64,000 nucleotides of DNA, from the NCBI GenBank assembly GCA_028277845.1, contig JANQFL010000113.1, positions 1 through 64,000 of the forward strand. The letters run 5' to 3'. Of this stretch, positions 8,251 through 17,126 are shown piece by piece; position 1 is the first letter of the stretch, and each line of letters starts with the position of its first letter. The DNA is from Sneathiellales bacterium. Lineage in GTDB: Bacteria > Pseudomonadota > Alphaproteobacteria > JANQFL01. A program made the translations under genes and the position numbers. The notes under the pieces were generated by a model. That model made no database searches, was not told the DNA's origin, and saw nothing but the letters and a program-made list of their open reading frames with translations.

Positions 8251-8354
8251 CTTCGACCTCCTCAGTTTATCGCCTCTCTCCGCGTGGCTCCGACATCCGG
8301 ATCGGCCATCCCGTACGGGTGTGTTTCCCCGTTTTCTGAGGCGCTTGGCCATAA

Positions 8355-8501
8355 TGCTATATAGTTTTAAATCCGACTGCAAACGGAGATTGGGATAATT
8401 CAAAAAAGATAATTTTTTCAATAATTTATGATATGAATTCCGGAAGGTATGCGATCATTGTATTGCAAATTTCTGGATTAATCCTACAATGATATATAGC
8501 A
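8355..8501. promoter_or_regulatory. AT-rich divergent promoter region with mirrored TGCTATATA / TATATAGCA motifs
   Basis: The 282 bases between tctC and the DUF3604 gene are markedly AT-rich, unlike the rest of the window. TGCTATATA (8355-8363) and its exact reverse complement TATATAGCA (8493-8501) lie 129 bases apart, each about 35-105 bases from one of the two divergent starts. They could be a pair of regulator sites (for example for the GntR protein) or the two extended -10 regions. Confidence 0.4.
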
Positions 8502-8532
8502 ATAAATACCAACGGAGAGGCTCGAAACAGGC

Positions 8533-10821
8533 ATGCCGGAAACGATCGTCGACCCACATTTGACCGGAGCCGTCTGGCCGGAGTCCCATCCCGGGGAAGA
8601 CCCGGTCCTGTACGGGCATGTCGACCTGCAGCCCAAGGGCGCGTTCGAGGCGCGCAGCGTGCAAACCTTCCGCCTTGTCTACACGGTCGGGCGCTACGGC
8701 CTGGACGACACCGGCAGCATCCGGGTGGTGTTCCGGTTCGTCGGCGACGGCGGCGCGCCGCAATTCGACGACCCGGCGGGATACGACTACGTGACGGCGG
8801 AAACCAGCACCGGCGCCAACATCAAACTCGGCTACGGCAATACCGGACACCAGCGGCCGTTCTTCAAGGCCCTGACCGCCCGCCTCAGCGGCGGCTATCT
8901 GCGTGAAGGCGACACCATCACCATCGTCTTCGGCGATACCTCGCAGGGCTCGCCCGGCATGCGTTTGCAGACGTTTTGCGAATCGGGCTTCGAGTTCAAG
9001 GTGCTGGCGGATGTGTGCGCCGTCGGCCACTACGTGCCGCTGCCGGAATCGCCCTCCATCGCCATCGTGCCCGGCGAACCGGTGCAGTGGCGCGCCGTCA
9101 TCCCCACGTTGCGGCGGCCGGACGAGCGCTTCCATCTCGGACTCAAGGCCGAGGACAAATGGGGCAATCCGAGCCACAAGGCGCAGGGCCGCCTGCACCT
9201 GATTCCGTCCCTGCCGGTCGATGGCCTGCCCGACGAGGTCGACTTTCCCCTCGGCGAGAAGGCCCTGATGCTCGACAATCTGTCGGTCGCCGAGGAAGGC
9301 GATCTGCGCATCGACGTCATGGCGGGCAACACCCGCGTCGCCGAAGCGGGCCCGTTGCTGATCCGCAGCGGCCCGTATTCGGGATACTGGGGCGACCTGC
9401 ATGGACAAAGCGGCGAATCCATCGGCATCAACACGGCCCGGGAGTATTTCGACTTCGCCCGCAACAAGGCGTTTCTCGACGTCAGCAGCCACCAGGCAAA
9501 CGACTTCCAGGTTAACAACGCCTTTTGGGACCTGATCAACGAACTCACGGCCCATCACCAGGAAGACGGCCGCTTCGTCACCTTCCCCGGCTATGAATGG
9601 TCGGGCAACACGGCCGTCGGCGGTGACCGCAATGTCTTTTTCCGCACGGAAGGCCGGCCGATCAACCGCTCCTCCCATGCCCTCTTACCGGACCGATCGG
9701 ACCTGGACACCGACGCCAACGACGCCCGCATCCTGTTCGACAAGCTGGAAGGCGAGGACTGCGTCGTTTACGCCCATGTGGGCGGCCGCTATGCCGACAT
9801 CGCCTTCGCCCACGACCCGCGCAAGGAAACGGCCATGGAAATCCATTCGGCGTGGGGCACGTTCGAATGGCTGCTGACGGACGGCTTCCCGCTCGGCCAC
9901 CGCAGCGGCGTCGTCTGCAACAGCGACGGCCACAAGGGCCGGCCCGGCGCCAGCTATCCCGGCGCCGCCAGCTTCGGCGCTTATGGCGGACTGACCTGCT
10001 TCCTGGCCGAGGAACTGACCCGCGACGGCATCTTCGATTGCCTGCGCCGGCGGCATCACTACGGCACCACGGGATGCCGCATGCACCTGGACGTGCGGGC
10101 GCAGTTTGCCGGCGACGCCACACTGTTCGACCAGGATCCCAATGCGTTCCCGGAGACGGCGTCGAAGTCCGTCAACGAGGTGATGATGGGCGACATCGTA
10201 CAGACCAAGGACTCGTCGGTGGAACTGCGGATCGATGTGGCCGCCCACGCGCCTATCGAACGCATCGAGGTGCGCAACGGGTCGGAGACCATCGAAATCC
10301 TGCGGCCGTATGGCGAAGACGACCTCGGCAACCGCATCCGGGTCATCTGGAGCGGCGCGGAGTATCGCGGCCGCGGGCGGCAAACCCTTTGGAAGGGGTC
10401 CGCCACGTTCGAAGGCGCGTCCATCGACCGCATCGCCAAGATCAACGCCTGGAACCCGGAACGGCTGCTGCAACAAAAAGGTTCGGACTCGGTCGTTTGG
10501 GAAACCCTGACCACCGGCAATTTCGGCGGCTTCGATGCCTACCTGAACGGCGATACGGGTGACCGCCTGCGCGTCGCCAGCAATCATGGCGACCTGGAGC
10601 GCCCGCTTGCGGACATCGGTTTGGAGGACGAAATCCTCGAAGCCGGCGGATTGGAGCGGCGCATCCGCGTCTTCCGCCTGCCCGATGTCAATCCGCACCG
10701 GGAGATGACCCGCACCCTGACCGTCCCGGTCAAGCCCGACGGCGACAACCCGCTGTGGGTCTGCGTGACGACGGAAGACGGCTTCCAGGCGTGGAGCAGC
10801 CCGATCTATATCTTCAAGTGA
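8533..10821 (+). CDS. DUF3604 family protein, PHP-like metal hydrolase fold
   Basis: 762 residues. The first about 290 residues are beta-rich with no clear family. From about residue 290 the segment YWGDLHGQSG, then SSHQANDF, FPGYEWSG, YAHVGGRYAD, MEIHSAWGTFEW and CNSDGHKGRPG are the His/Asp metal-ligand motifs of DUF3604, which resembles PHP phosphoesterases. The C-terminal 180 residues are beta-rich again. The domain is widespread but no reaction is firmly established for this subgroup. It has no signal peptide, so it is probably cytoplasmic. The divergent TctCBA operon suggests it acts on the imported compound. A GGAGAGG lies 12 bases before the ATG, a somewhat long spacing. Confidence 0.8.
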   Translation: MPETIVDPHLTGAVWPESHPGEDPVLYGHVDLQPKGAFEARSVQTFRLVYTVGRYGLDDTGSIRVVFRFVGDGGAPQFDDPAGYDYVTAETSTGANIKLGYGNTGHQRPFFKALTARLSGGYLREGDTITIVFGDTSQGSPGMRLQTFCESGFEFKVLADVCAVGHYVPLPESPSIAIVPGEPVQWRAVIPTLRRPDERFHLGLKAEDKWGNPSHKAQGRLHLIPSLPVDGLPDEVDFPLGEKALMLDNLSVAEEGDLRIDVMAGNTRVAEAGPLLIRSGPYSGYWGDLHGQSGESIGINTAREYFDFARNKAFLDVSSHQANDFQVNNAFWDLINELTAHHQEDGRFVTFPGYEWSGNTAVGGDRNVFFRTEGRPINRSSHALLPDRSDLDTDANDARILFDKLEGEDCVVYAHVGGRYADIAFAHDPRKETAMEIHSAWGTFEWLLTDGFPLGHRSGVVCNSDGHKGRPGASYPGAASFGAYGGLTCFLAEELTRDGIFDCLRRRHHYGTTGCRMHLDVRAQFAGDATLFDQDPNAFPETASKSVNEVMMGDIVQTKDSSVELRIDVAAHAPIERIEVRNGSETIEILRPYGEDDLGNRIRVIWSGAEYRGRGRQTLWKGSATFEGASIDRIAKINAWNPERLLQQKGSDSVVWETLTTGNFGGFDAYLNGDTGDRLRVASNHGDLERPLADIGLEDEILEAGGLERRIRVFRLPDVNPHREMTRTLTVPVKPDGDNPLWVCVTTEDGFQAWSSPIYIFK

Positions 10822-10828
10822 TGCCCGT

Positions 10829-11710
10829 CTACAGGCCGAGGGCGCGGAGATCCAGTTTGCCGCCGGAGACCGGCGGGCACCAGAAATAGCTGCCGGTCAC
10901 GGGACGGGAGAACCGGAACAGGCCGTCGACGATGTCGTCTTCCTGACCGGCCATGCGCTTCATCTGGGCTTCGAACGCATCGAGCGATTTGCCGAAGGCA
11001 ACGAACATCAAGCCCTCGCCGCTGGCGTCCGCCCACGGCATCGACCGGCGGACGACGAAGGCTTCCGGTTCGAAACTCTCCTGCGCGGTCCGTTTGACGT
11101 GGGCCGAGGCCGGGGCGTCGTCGAATTCCTCGTTGTCGCTCAGGCGGCGGCCGATGATGTTGTCCTGCTCGTCCCGGTCCAGGGAATGAAAGTGATCCAG
11201 GTCGTGCACCCACTGTTGCACGGCAACGAAGCTGGCCCCGTCGAGGCCATCGCCCGCCCCCTGGACGATGGCCGCATCGACGGCATCGTCGTCCTGGGGA
11301 TTTTCGGTGCCATCCTCGTAGCCGGTGAGATCGAGGCCGGTGTCGTAGCGGAAACCGTCGACCAGGTGATCCCCGCGGAACGCCGGGCTCAACACGTCCG
11401 TCAACGCCCGCCCCTGATGGGTGATGTCGCCCCGGTCGGTGCCGTAGATCCAGCACCACAGATCGGCCTGGCTCGACGGCACCTCGCAGCCCGGTCCGCT
11501 GAGCGCGGGAAACGGCCGCAGGCCGTCGACGGCCTGTCCCAGCTTGCGCACCAGGCCCGGGCCGAAGCCGATGACGGCGCCCGGATCGGTCTCGATCCGC
11601 GCCAGTGCCTTGAGGGCCGGCGCCGGATCGGCATCGGGCTGCAGGCCGAATTCCAGATACCGGGCGTGATCGGGTACGGGTGCAAGAATTCCGCTCTGGG
11701 ACGTGGGCAT
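10829..11710 (-). CDS. Dyp-type heme peroxidase
   Basis: 293-residue dye-decolourising peroxidase. The family signature GxxDG is present as GYEDGTENP (D133 is the distal catalytic aspartate). The probable proximal heme histidine is H204 (SAHVKR), with the arginine pair R221/R222 in VVRRSMPW near the heme. The C-terminus FGKSLDAFEAQMKRM is typical. No Tat or Sec signal is visible, so it is cytoplasmic or encapsulated; no encapsulin gene is nearby. It oxidises phenolic compounds and dyes with hydrogen peroxide, which fits an aromatic-degrading host. The ATG at 11710 has GGAG 7 bases upstream; the longer frame lacks a ribosome site. Confidence 0.9.
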   Translation of the reverse strand: MPTSQSGILAPVPDHARYLEFGLQPDADPAPALKALARIETDPGAVIGFGPGLVRKLGQAVDGLRPFPALSGPGCEVPSSQADLWCWIYGTDRGDITHQGRALTDVLSPAFRGDHLVDGFRYDTGLDLTGYEDGTENPQDDDAVDAAIVQGAGDGLDGASFVAVQQWVHDLDHFHSLDRDEQDNIIGRRLSDNEEFDDAPASAHVKRTAQESFEPEAFVVRRSMPWADASGEGLMFVAFGKSLDAFEAQMKRMAGQEDDIVDGLFRFSRPVTGSYFWCPPVSGGKLDLRALGL

Positions 11711-11745
11711 GTGTCTTCTCCGACCTCGGGCTTGCGTGTGTTTGG

Positions 11746-11765
11746 TTTCTAAAACGTTTCTAAAA
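11746..11765. repeat. Tandem TTTCTAAAA direct repeat in the peroxidase promoter region
   Basis: TTTCTAAAA occurs twice with an 11-base period (one helical turn), 36-55 bases upstream of the peroxidase start in a short AT-rich stretch. It could be a regulator site or simply promoter AT content. Confidence 0.35.
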
Positions 11766-11812
11766 TATGGATACAAGTTACTGAAACGCAAGGTACTGCG
11801 CTATTATGTCGC

Positions 11813-13435
11813 TTATGCGCGACGGTCTTCGATCATCATGTCCGCGGCCTTTTCCGCGATCATGATCACCGGCGAATTGGTGTTGCCGGACGTGATGGTC
11901 GGCATCACCGAGGCGTCGACGACGCGAATACCATCCAACCCGTGAACCCGCAACCGGTCGTCGACGACAGCCATGGCATCGGCGCCCATCTTGCACGTCC
12001 CCACGGGATGGAAAATCGTGGTGGCGATGTTGCCGGCCTCGCGGGCGAGATCGTCGTCGCTGTCGACCTGCGGTCCCGGCAGCATTTCCTCCGGCTGATA
12101 GTGGGCCACGGCCTGGGCCGCCATGATCCGGCGGGTCAGCCGGATGGATTGCGCCGCGATGTCGCGGTCCGTCTGGGCCGTCAGGTAGTTTGGTTTGATG
12201 GCCGGCTGCTCGGCGCCGTTGCGGCTGCGCACATGTATGGACCCGCGGCTGTCGGGCCGCAGATTGCAGACCGAGGCGGTAATCGCCGGGAACGGATGCA
12301 GCGGTTCGCCCAGTTTGTCGGTGCTCAACGGTTGGATGTGATATTCCAGATTGGGCGTTTCGATACGCGGATCGCTGCGCGCGAACAGGCCCATCTGGCT
12401 CGGCGCCATGGACAGGGGGCCGCTGCGGAACAGGGCGTATTGCAGCCCCATGCCGATCTTGCCGAACAGGCTGTTGGCCTTTTGATTGAGGGTCTCGACG
12501 CCCGCCACCTTGTAGACGGTGCGGATCTGCAAATGATCCTGCAGGTTTTCGCCGACACCGTTCAATTCGTGCCGCACCGGAATACCCAGCGGCTGCAGCA
12601 CGTCGCCACGCCCGACGCCGGACAGTTCCAGCAGCTTGGGAGAGTTGATGGACCCTGCCGCCAGAACGACTTCCTTGCCGGCCGAGGCGGACGACGGTTC
12701 GCCTTTGACGAGGAGCTCGACCCCTGAAACCCGCCTGCCATCAAATGCCAGCCCCGTGGTGATAGCCTGGGTCAGTACCTTCAGGTTCGGCCGGTCGGCC
12801 ACGGGGCGCAAGAAAGCCTTGGCGGTGTTCCAGCGCACGCCACGCTTCTGATTGACCTCGAAATAGCCGACGCCTTCGTTGGTGCCGGTGTTGAAGTCGT
12901 CGGTGGTCGGGATGCCGATCTCCTCGGCCGCCGCGCGGAAGGCATCGAGAACCGGCCAGGACAGCCGCTGCGCCTCCACCCGCCATTCGCCGTCGGTGCC
13001 ATGCATCTCCGACGGACCCTTGTGGTAGTTTTCCGACTTGCGGAAATACGGCAGTACGTCCGACCAGCCCCAGCCCGTATTGCCCATCTGCCGCCACTGG
13101 TCGTAGTCCCGGGCCTGGCCGCGCATGTAGATCATGCCGTTGATGGACGAACAACCCCCCAGGACCTTGCCGCGCGGATAATCCAGCACCCGGCCGTTCA
13201 GGCCTTCCTCCGGCTCGAGCTTCATCATCCAATCGGTCCGCGGGTTGCCCATGGTGAACAGATAACCGATGGGAATATGGATCCAGTGATAGTTGTCCTT
13301 GCCGCCCGCCTCCAACAGCAGGACCTTGACCGAAGGGTCCTCGCTCAACCGGTTGGCCAGAACGCAACCCGCCGTGCCCGCACCGACGATGATGTAATCA
13401 AACCTGCCTTCGTCGCGCCGGGACCGGTTGCTCAT
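11813..13435 (-). CDS. GMC-family FAD-dependent alcohol/choline dehydrogenase
   Basis: 540 residues. The N-terminal FAD-binding motif is YIIVGAGTAGCVLANRLSED (about residues 14-33). GMC signatures follow: PRGKVLGGCSSINGMIYMRG near residue 90 and the second signature GSINSPKLLELSGVG near residue 265. The C-terminal catalytic block has HPVGTCKMG and GNTNSPVIMIAEKAADM, carrying the active-site His and Asn. These enzymes oxidise primary alcohols such as choline, aryl alcohols or polyethylene glycol; the substrate cannot be set here. The ATG at 13435 with GAGGCG upstream is preferred over a start 28 codons earlier. The gene is followed by the peroxidase on the same strand after 102 bases. Confidence 0.9.
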   Translation of the reverse strand: MSNRSRRDEGRFDYIIVGAGTAGCVLANRLSEDPSVKVLLLEAGGKDNYHWIHIPIGYLFTMGNPRTDWMMKLEPEEGLNGRVLDYPRGKVLGGCSSINGMIYMRGQARDYDQWRQMGNTGWGWSDVLPYFRKSENYHKGPSEMHGTDGEWRVEAQRLSWPVLDAFRAAAEEIGIPTTDDFNTGTNEGVGYFEVNQKRGVRWNTAKAFLRPVADRPNLKVLTQAITTGLAFDGRRVSGVELLVKGEPSSASAGKEVVLAAGSINSPKLLELSGVGRGDVLQPLGIPVRHELNGVGENLQDHLQIRTVYKVAGVETLNQKANSLFGKIGMGLQYALFRSGPLSMAPSQMGLFARSDPRIETPNLEYHIQPLSTDKLGEPLHPFPAITASVCNLRPDSRGSIHVRSRNGAEQPAIKPNYLTAQTDRDIAAQSIRLTRRIMAAQAVAHYQPEEMLPGPQVDSDDDLAREAGNIATTIFHPVGTCKMGADAMAVVDDRLRVHGLDGIRVVDASVMPTITSGNTNSPVIMIAEKAADMMIEDRRA

Positions 13436-13698
13436 GAAAACGCCTCGATTTGCTGCTTTTGTTGGCCGGCATGCTATCACCGGAACCCCGAGACCTGGGA
13501 TAGGCATTCGGATACGCAACCGCCTTTTGTAGTTCGGTTTTCAATCTTTTGGTGTAATTTCCAGGCTCAAATCAATCAAAATACAACATTTTCACCATCC
13601 ATGGTGGTCATGCAGCCATTTCGAATAACCCTTTTTCAACGCCCGCTGGCGGACAATGCCGGCCGAAACCGGAGAATACGCGACGGATAGGTTGCCGA

Positions 13699-15003
13699 AT
13701 GGGCGATTCCAACGACAGTGTCCTGAAGGACATCGACACAGCGAAGCTCTACCAGGCCGTTCAACACCATGAATGGTTCCTGTCCGGCATGATGAAGGGC
13801 CGACGGGCCCTTCTGTCGTTCCACAAGATGTCGAACGCCGACCTGCGCAACCGCAACCTGTCGGAAGCGGACTTTTCCGGCGCGAAACTGAACCACGCGC
13901 TGATGAGCCATGCCCTGTTCTGTTCGGCCAATTTCTACTGCGCCGATCTGCGCATGGCGCATTTGCTGGGCGCCGACCTGACCCGTGCCGACCTGCGCGG
14001 CGCCTGCCTGCGCGGCGCCGAGTTGAGCGACGCCATCATGGTCGAAGCGGATATCCGCGAAGGCGCCTTGGCCTACCAGGACGGGGAAAAGAAGTTCGTC
14101 TCCGCCAACGTGCACGAGCCCGCCACGGACATGAGCTGCATCACCGCGCACCGGGCCGATCTGACCGGCGCCAAGGTGTCCCAGGCCTTCGTGCTGCGCA
14201 CCGACTTCACCAACGCGGTGATGCGCCGGGTCAATTTCCAGCGCGCCAACCTGCGCAACTCCATCTTCAAGGACGCCATCCTGGAAGACGCCGACATGAC
14301 GGGCGCCGACCTGGCCGGCAGCTCGTTCAAGGGTGCCGACCTGCGCGGCATTACCTTGAGGGACGCCAACTTCACCGATGTCGACCTGACCGGCGCCAAG
14401 TACGACCCGGCGGTGCTGGAGACGGTTCGTTACGACGAGGACAGGGACGACGAAGACGGCAACGCCATTCTCGAGCGCCTGGACGAAGTGCTCGACCATC
14501 ACGCCATCTGGGTGGATACCCACGGCAAGTCGGGCGCGCGGGCGGACCTGCGCCGGGTCAAGCTGGATGACCGGAGTTTCAAGGGCATCAGCCTGGCCAT
14601 GGCCCGCATGGCCGGCTGTATCCTGTCACGGACCGACCTGAACGACGCCAGTCTGGCCATGGTCGACTTGAGCGAGGCGGAACTGAACAACGCCCGGCTG
14701 GCCAGCGCCGATCTGCGCGGCGCCAATCTGCAAAGCGCCGCCCTGGTCGGAGTCGATGCCTCGGGCAGCGATTTCGGCTCGTTGGAAGAGGTGGGTGAGG
14801 CCAAGCATTCCCTGCCCGCCAACCTGAACTACGCCGACTTCGAAGGCGCCAAGGTGCGCGGCGCCATCTTCCGCAACGCCAGCCTGATCGGCGCCAACTT
14901 CCAGGACGCCGACCTGGAGGGCGCCGACTTCACCGGCGCCACCCTGGTCAACACCATCTTCGAAGGGGCCAATCTGAGCGGCGTCAAGGGCCTGTCCCAA
15001 TAA
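13699..15003 (+). CDS. Large pentapeptide-repeat protein
   Basis: 434 residues built mostly of A(D/N)LXX-type pentapeptide repeats (for example ADLTR, ADLRG, ANLRN, ADLAG, ANFTD, ADFEG, ANFQD, ADLEG). Repeats run from about residue 45 to 235 with one break near 117-150. An acidic linker follows (YDEDRDDEDGNAI, near 240-255), then a second block from about 275 to 430. Such proteins fold as right-handed quadrilateral beta-helices. Known members include gyrase-protecting Qnr/MfpA proteins, but most are of unknown role. No signal peptide or membrane segment is visible. It is a single-gene unit, divergent from the GMC oxidoreductase and convergent with ligB. The function cannot be assigned. Confidence 0.88.
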   Translation: MGDSNDSVLKDIDTAKLYQAVQHHEWFLSGMMKGRRALLSFHKMSNADLRNRNLSEADFSGAKLNHALMSHALFCSANFYCADLRMAHLLGADLTRADLRGACLRGAELSDAIMVEADIREGALAYQDGEKKFVSANVHEPATDMSCITAHRADLTGAKVSQAFVLRTDFTNAVMRRVNFQRANLRNSIFKDAILEDADMTGADLAGSSFKGADLRGITLRDANFTDVDLTGAKYDPAVLETVRYDEDRDDEDGNAILERLDEVLDHHAIWVDTHGKSGARADLRRVKLDDRSFKGISLAMARMAGCILSRTDLNDASLAMVDLSEAELNNARLASADLRGANLQSAALVGVDASGSDFGSLEEVGEAKHSLPANLNYADFEGAKVRGAIFRNASLIGANFQDADLEGADFTGATLVNTIFEGANLSGVKGLSQ

Positions 15004-15016
15004 GCCCCCGCCGCGC

Positions 15017-15859
15017 CTACGCCGCGTTCTCGAGCAACAACAGACCCGACGCCGTGTTGGAGATCGGGATGTGGTAGTTGCCGTGCAGTTTGCTGACGGT
15101 GCCCGTCAACGCCCCACGCATGGCCAGCCACAAAATCAGCTCCGTTCCTTGCGCGCCGGCAAGGCGCACGATGTCGTGGATGGAGTAACCGGTCAGCGCT
15201 TCCGGGTCGCTGACGATCTTCTCCATGCACATCAGGTCGAACTCCTTGTTGATGAAGCCGGCCCGTTCACCGTCGAGTTGGTGGGACAGGCCGCCGGTGC
15301 CGAGCACCACGACCTTGAGGTCCTTGTCGTAGCTTTCGATCGCACGTCCGATGGCCTGACCGAGCCGATAGCAGCGGGACGGCGACGGCAACGGATGCTG
15401 CACCGTATTGATGCAGACCGGGATGGTCTTGATGCCCACCTCCTTGCGGTTCGGCCAGAACAACGACATGGGCACGGTGAAACCGTGATCGACCTTCATT
15501 TCCTGGCACGACGTGATGTCGAACTCGTCGGCGACCAGGCTCTCGATGACGTGCCACGAGAGCTCCGGATCGCCGGGATAGGGGTCCAACGTCGCCAGTC
15601 CCCAGCCTTCGTCGGCGTTGTGGTATTCCGGCGCGGCGCCGACGGCAAAGGTCGGCAGCTTGTCGAGGAAGAAATTGAGGCCGTGGTCGTTGTAGATGAC
15701 GATGGCCACGTCCGGCTTGCTGTCGGCAAGCCAGTCCCGCACCGGCGGATAGCCTTCGAAGAACGGCACCCAGTAGGGATCGTCGAACAGTTCCTTGGAA
15801 ATCGCGTTGCCGATGGCCGGGATGTGGGATGTGGTGATCCCGCCGATGATCTGCGCCAT
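15017..15859 (-). CDS. ligB: Protocatechuate 4,5-dioxygenase-type beta (catalytic) subunit, copy 1
   Basis: 280-residue extradiol dioxygenase of the LigB superfamily. The non-heme iron ligands fit LigB: H12 (TSHIPAIG), H59 (YNDHGLNF) and E240 (AQGTELI), with the catalytic base H193 in GTGGLSHQLDGERAG. It opens the ring of protocatechuate, gallate or 3-O-methylgallate next to the diol to give a 2-hydroxymuconate semialdehyde or a pyrone precursor. It directly follows its small subunit ligA (3-base gap) and ends the left arm of the locus. A second LigB lies at 22402-23244; the two differ clearly in residues lining the middle of the protein, so different substrates are likely. Confidence 0.9.
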   Translation of the reverse strand: MAQIIGGITTSHIPAIGNAISKELFDDPYWVPFFEGYPPVRDWLADSKPDVAIVIYNDHGLNFFLDKLPTFAVGAAPEYHNADEGWGLATLDPYPGDPELSWHVIESLVADEFDITSCQEMKVDHGFTVPMSLFWPNRKEVGIKTIPVCINTVQHPLPSPSRCYRLGQAIGRAIESYDKDLKVVVLGTGGLSHQLDGERAGFINKEFDLMCMEKIVSDPEALTGYSIHDIVRLAGAQGTELILWLAMRGALTGTVSKLHGNYHIPISNTASGLLLLENAA

Positions 15860-15862
15860 GAC

Positions 15863-16219
15863 CTACCTCCCCGCCTCGACCAGCATGTCCTTGAAGGCCT
15901 CGACAGTCATGCCGGTTTGCTGGGCGCCGACATCCTGCACACCGAGACCGAAAATGCCGGCGAACTTGGCCAGGTAGTAGATATTGCCGCCGGCCTTGAT
16001 CATGTCGAGCACGTTGCGATTGCGGATCGCGGCTTTTTGCTCCTCGTTGAGGCCGAACTTGTCGCAATAGGCCTCCTCGTCGGCCAGAAACGCCTCGCGG
16101 CCCTCGGCGTCGTTGAACGAGTAGCACATCTTGTTGAGCGCATAGCCCTTTATCGCCATCTTGCCGTCGAAGATGGTGGTGCCGGGGATGGGCTCGGCGT
16201 CGTGTAAGTAACTTGTCAT
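15863..16219 (-). CDS. ligA: Protocatechuate 4,5-dioxygenase-type alpha (small) subunit, copy 1
   Basis: 118 residues, all-helical LigA family. Typical segments are YALNKMCYSFNDAEGREAF and AIRNRNVLDMIKAGGNIYYL, the latter with the glycine pair that lines the active-site entrance. It forms an alpha2beta2 enzyme with LigB. The ATG at 16219 has AGGGAA upstream; the longer open frame overlaps ligI and is not used. It lies 26 bases after ligI and 3 bases before ligB. Confidence 0.88.
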   Translation of the reverse strand: MTSYLHDAEPIPGTTIFDGKMAIKGYALNKMCYSFNDAEGREAFLADEEAYCDKFGLNEEQKAAIRNRNVLDMIKAGGNIYYLAKFAGIFGLGVQDVGAQQTGMTVEAFKDMLVEAGR

Positions 16220-16245
16220 GGCGTTCCCTATTCTTCGTTGAAAAC

Positions 16246-17115
16246 CTAGCCCCAGTAGAGCCGTTCGGGATTGCCTACGATCAATGCCTGTCTTTTTTGG
16301 TTGTCGGTCGCGATTTTCGGAATCATGTCGACGAGCAAACCGTCGTCGGGCATGTGCGACTTCATATTGGGATGGGGCCAGTCGGTGCCCCACAACACGC
16401 GGTCGGTGAACGTATCCACCAGCGTCCGGGCGAAGGGCACGACGTCGTCATAGTCGGGCCCCGCGGCGGTCAGCCGTTCCGGGCAGCTCACCTTGGTCCA
16501 GAAATTGTCGTGTTCGCGCAGTAAGGTGACGAAGCGCTGGAAGTCCGGATGATCTGTTCCCTTGGTCACGTCGGGCCGGCCCATATGATCGACCACCACC
16601 GTGGTCGGCAGTTGGGTGAGAAAGGGAATCAGTTCCTCGAGATCCGGTGCCTCGAAATAGACCACGATGTGCCAACCCAACTTGGCGATGCGATCGGCGA
16701 TGCCCAGAAACACCTCCTTGGGTGTGGCGTCCACCAAACGTTTGACGAAATTGAAACGCACCGCGCGCACGCCGGCGTCGTGCATCTCGGCGAGCTCGCT
16801 GTCCTCGATGTCCGGCCGCACCACCGCCACGCCACGGGCCCGGTCGCCGGCCGTTTTCAAGGCATCGACCAGCGCGGCATTGTCCTTGCCGTGACAGGAT
16901 GCCTGAACGATCACATTGCGCTCGAAGCCAAGGTAATCGCGCAAGGCAAACAGCTTTTCCTTGGGCGCATCGCAGGGCGTGTATTTGCGTTCAGGCGCAT
17001 AGGGAAAGGTCTCGACCGGCCCGAACACATGGCAGTGGGCGTCGACCGCGCCGGCCGGCGGCGTGTAGGCCGGCTTGCGGGGATTGGGGTGAAACGGGAG
17101 GTAGTCGGGATCCAC
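16246..17115 (-). CDS. ligI: 2-pyrone-4,6-dicarboxylate lactonase
   Basis: 289-residue amidohydrolase-superfamily enzyme that hydrolyses 2-pyrone-4,6-dicarboxylate to 4-oxalomesaconate. Visible residues are the HxH pair H27/H29 (DAHCHVFGP), H177 (VDHMGRPD) and the catalytic aspartate D245 (WGTDWPHPN). LigI is unusual in the superfamily in working without a metal. Start: GTG at 17115, because AAGGA lies 8 bases before it and this gives the usual length; the ORF extends 73 codons further only in the galD shadow. It follows the tautomerase gene by 11 bases. Confidence 0.9.
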   Translation of the reverse strand: MDPDYLPFHPNPRKPAYTPPAGAVDAHCHVFGPVETFPYAPERKYTPCDAPKEKLFALRDYLGFERNVIVQASCHGKDNAALVDALKTAGDRARGVAVVRPDIEDSELAEMHDAGVRAVRFNFVKRLVDATPKEVFLGIADRIAKLGWHIVVYFEAPDLEELIPFLTQLPTTVVVDHMGRPDVTKGTDHPDFQRFVTLLREHDNFWTKVSCPERLTAAGPDYDDVVPFARTLVDTFTDRVLWGTDWPHPNMKSHMPDDGLLVDMIPKIATDNQKRQALIVGNPERLYWG

Positions 17116-17126
17116 GGCGTTTGTCC

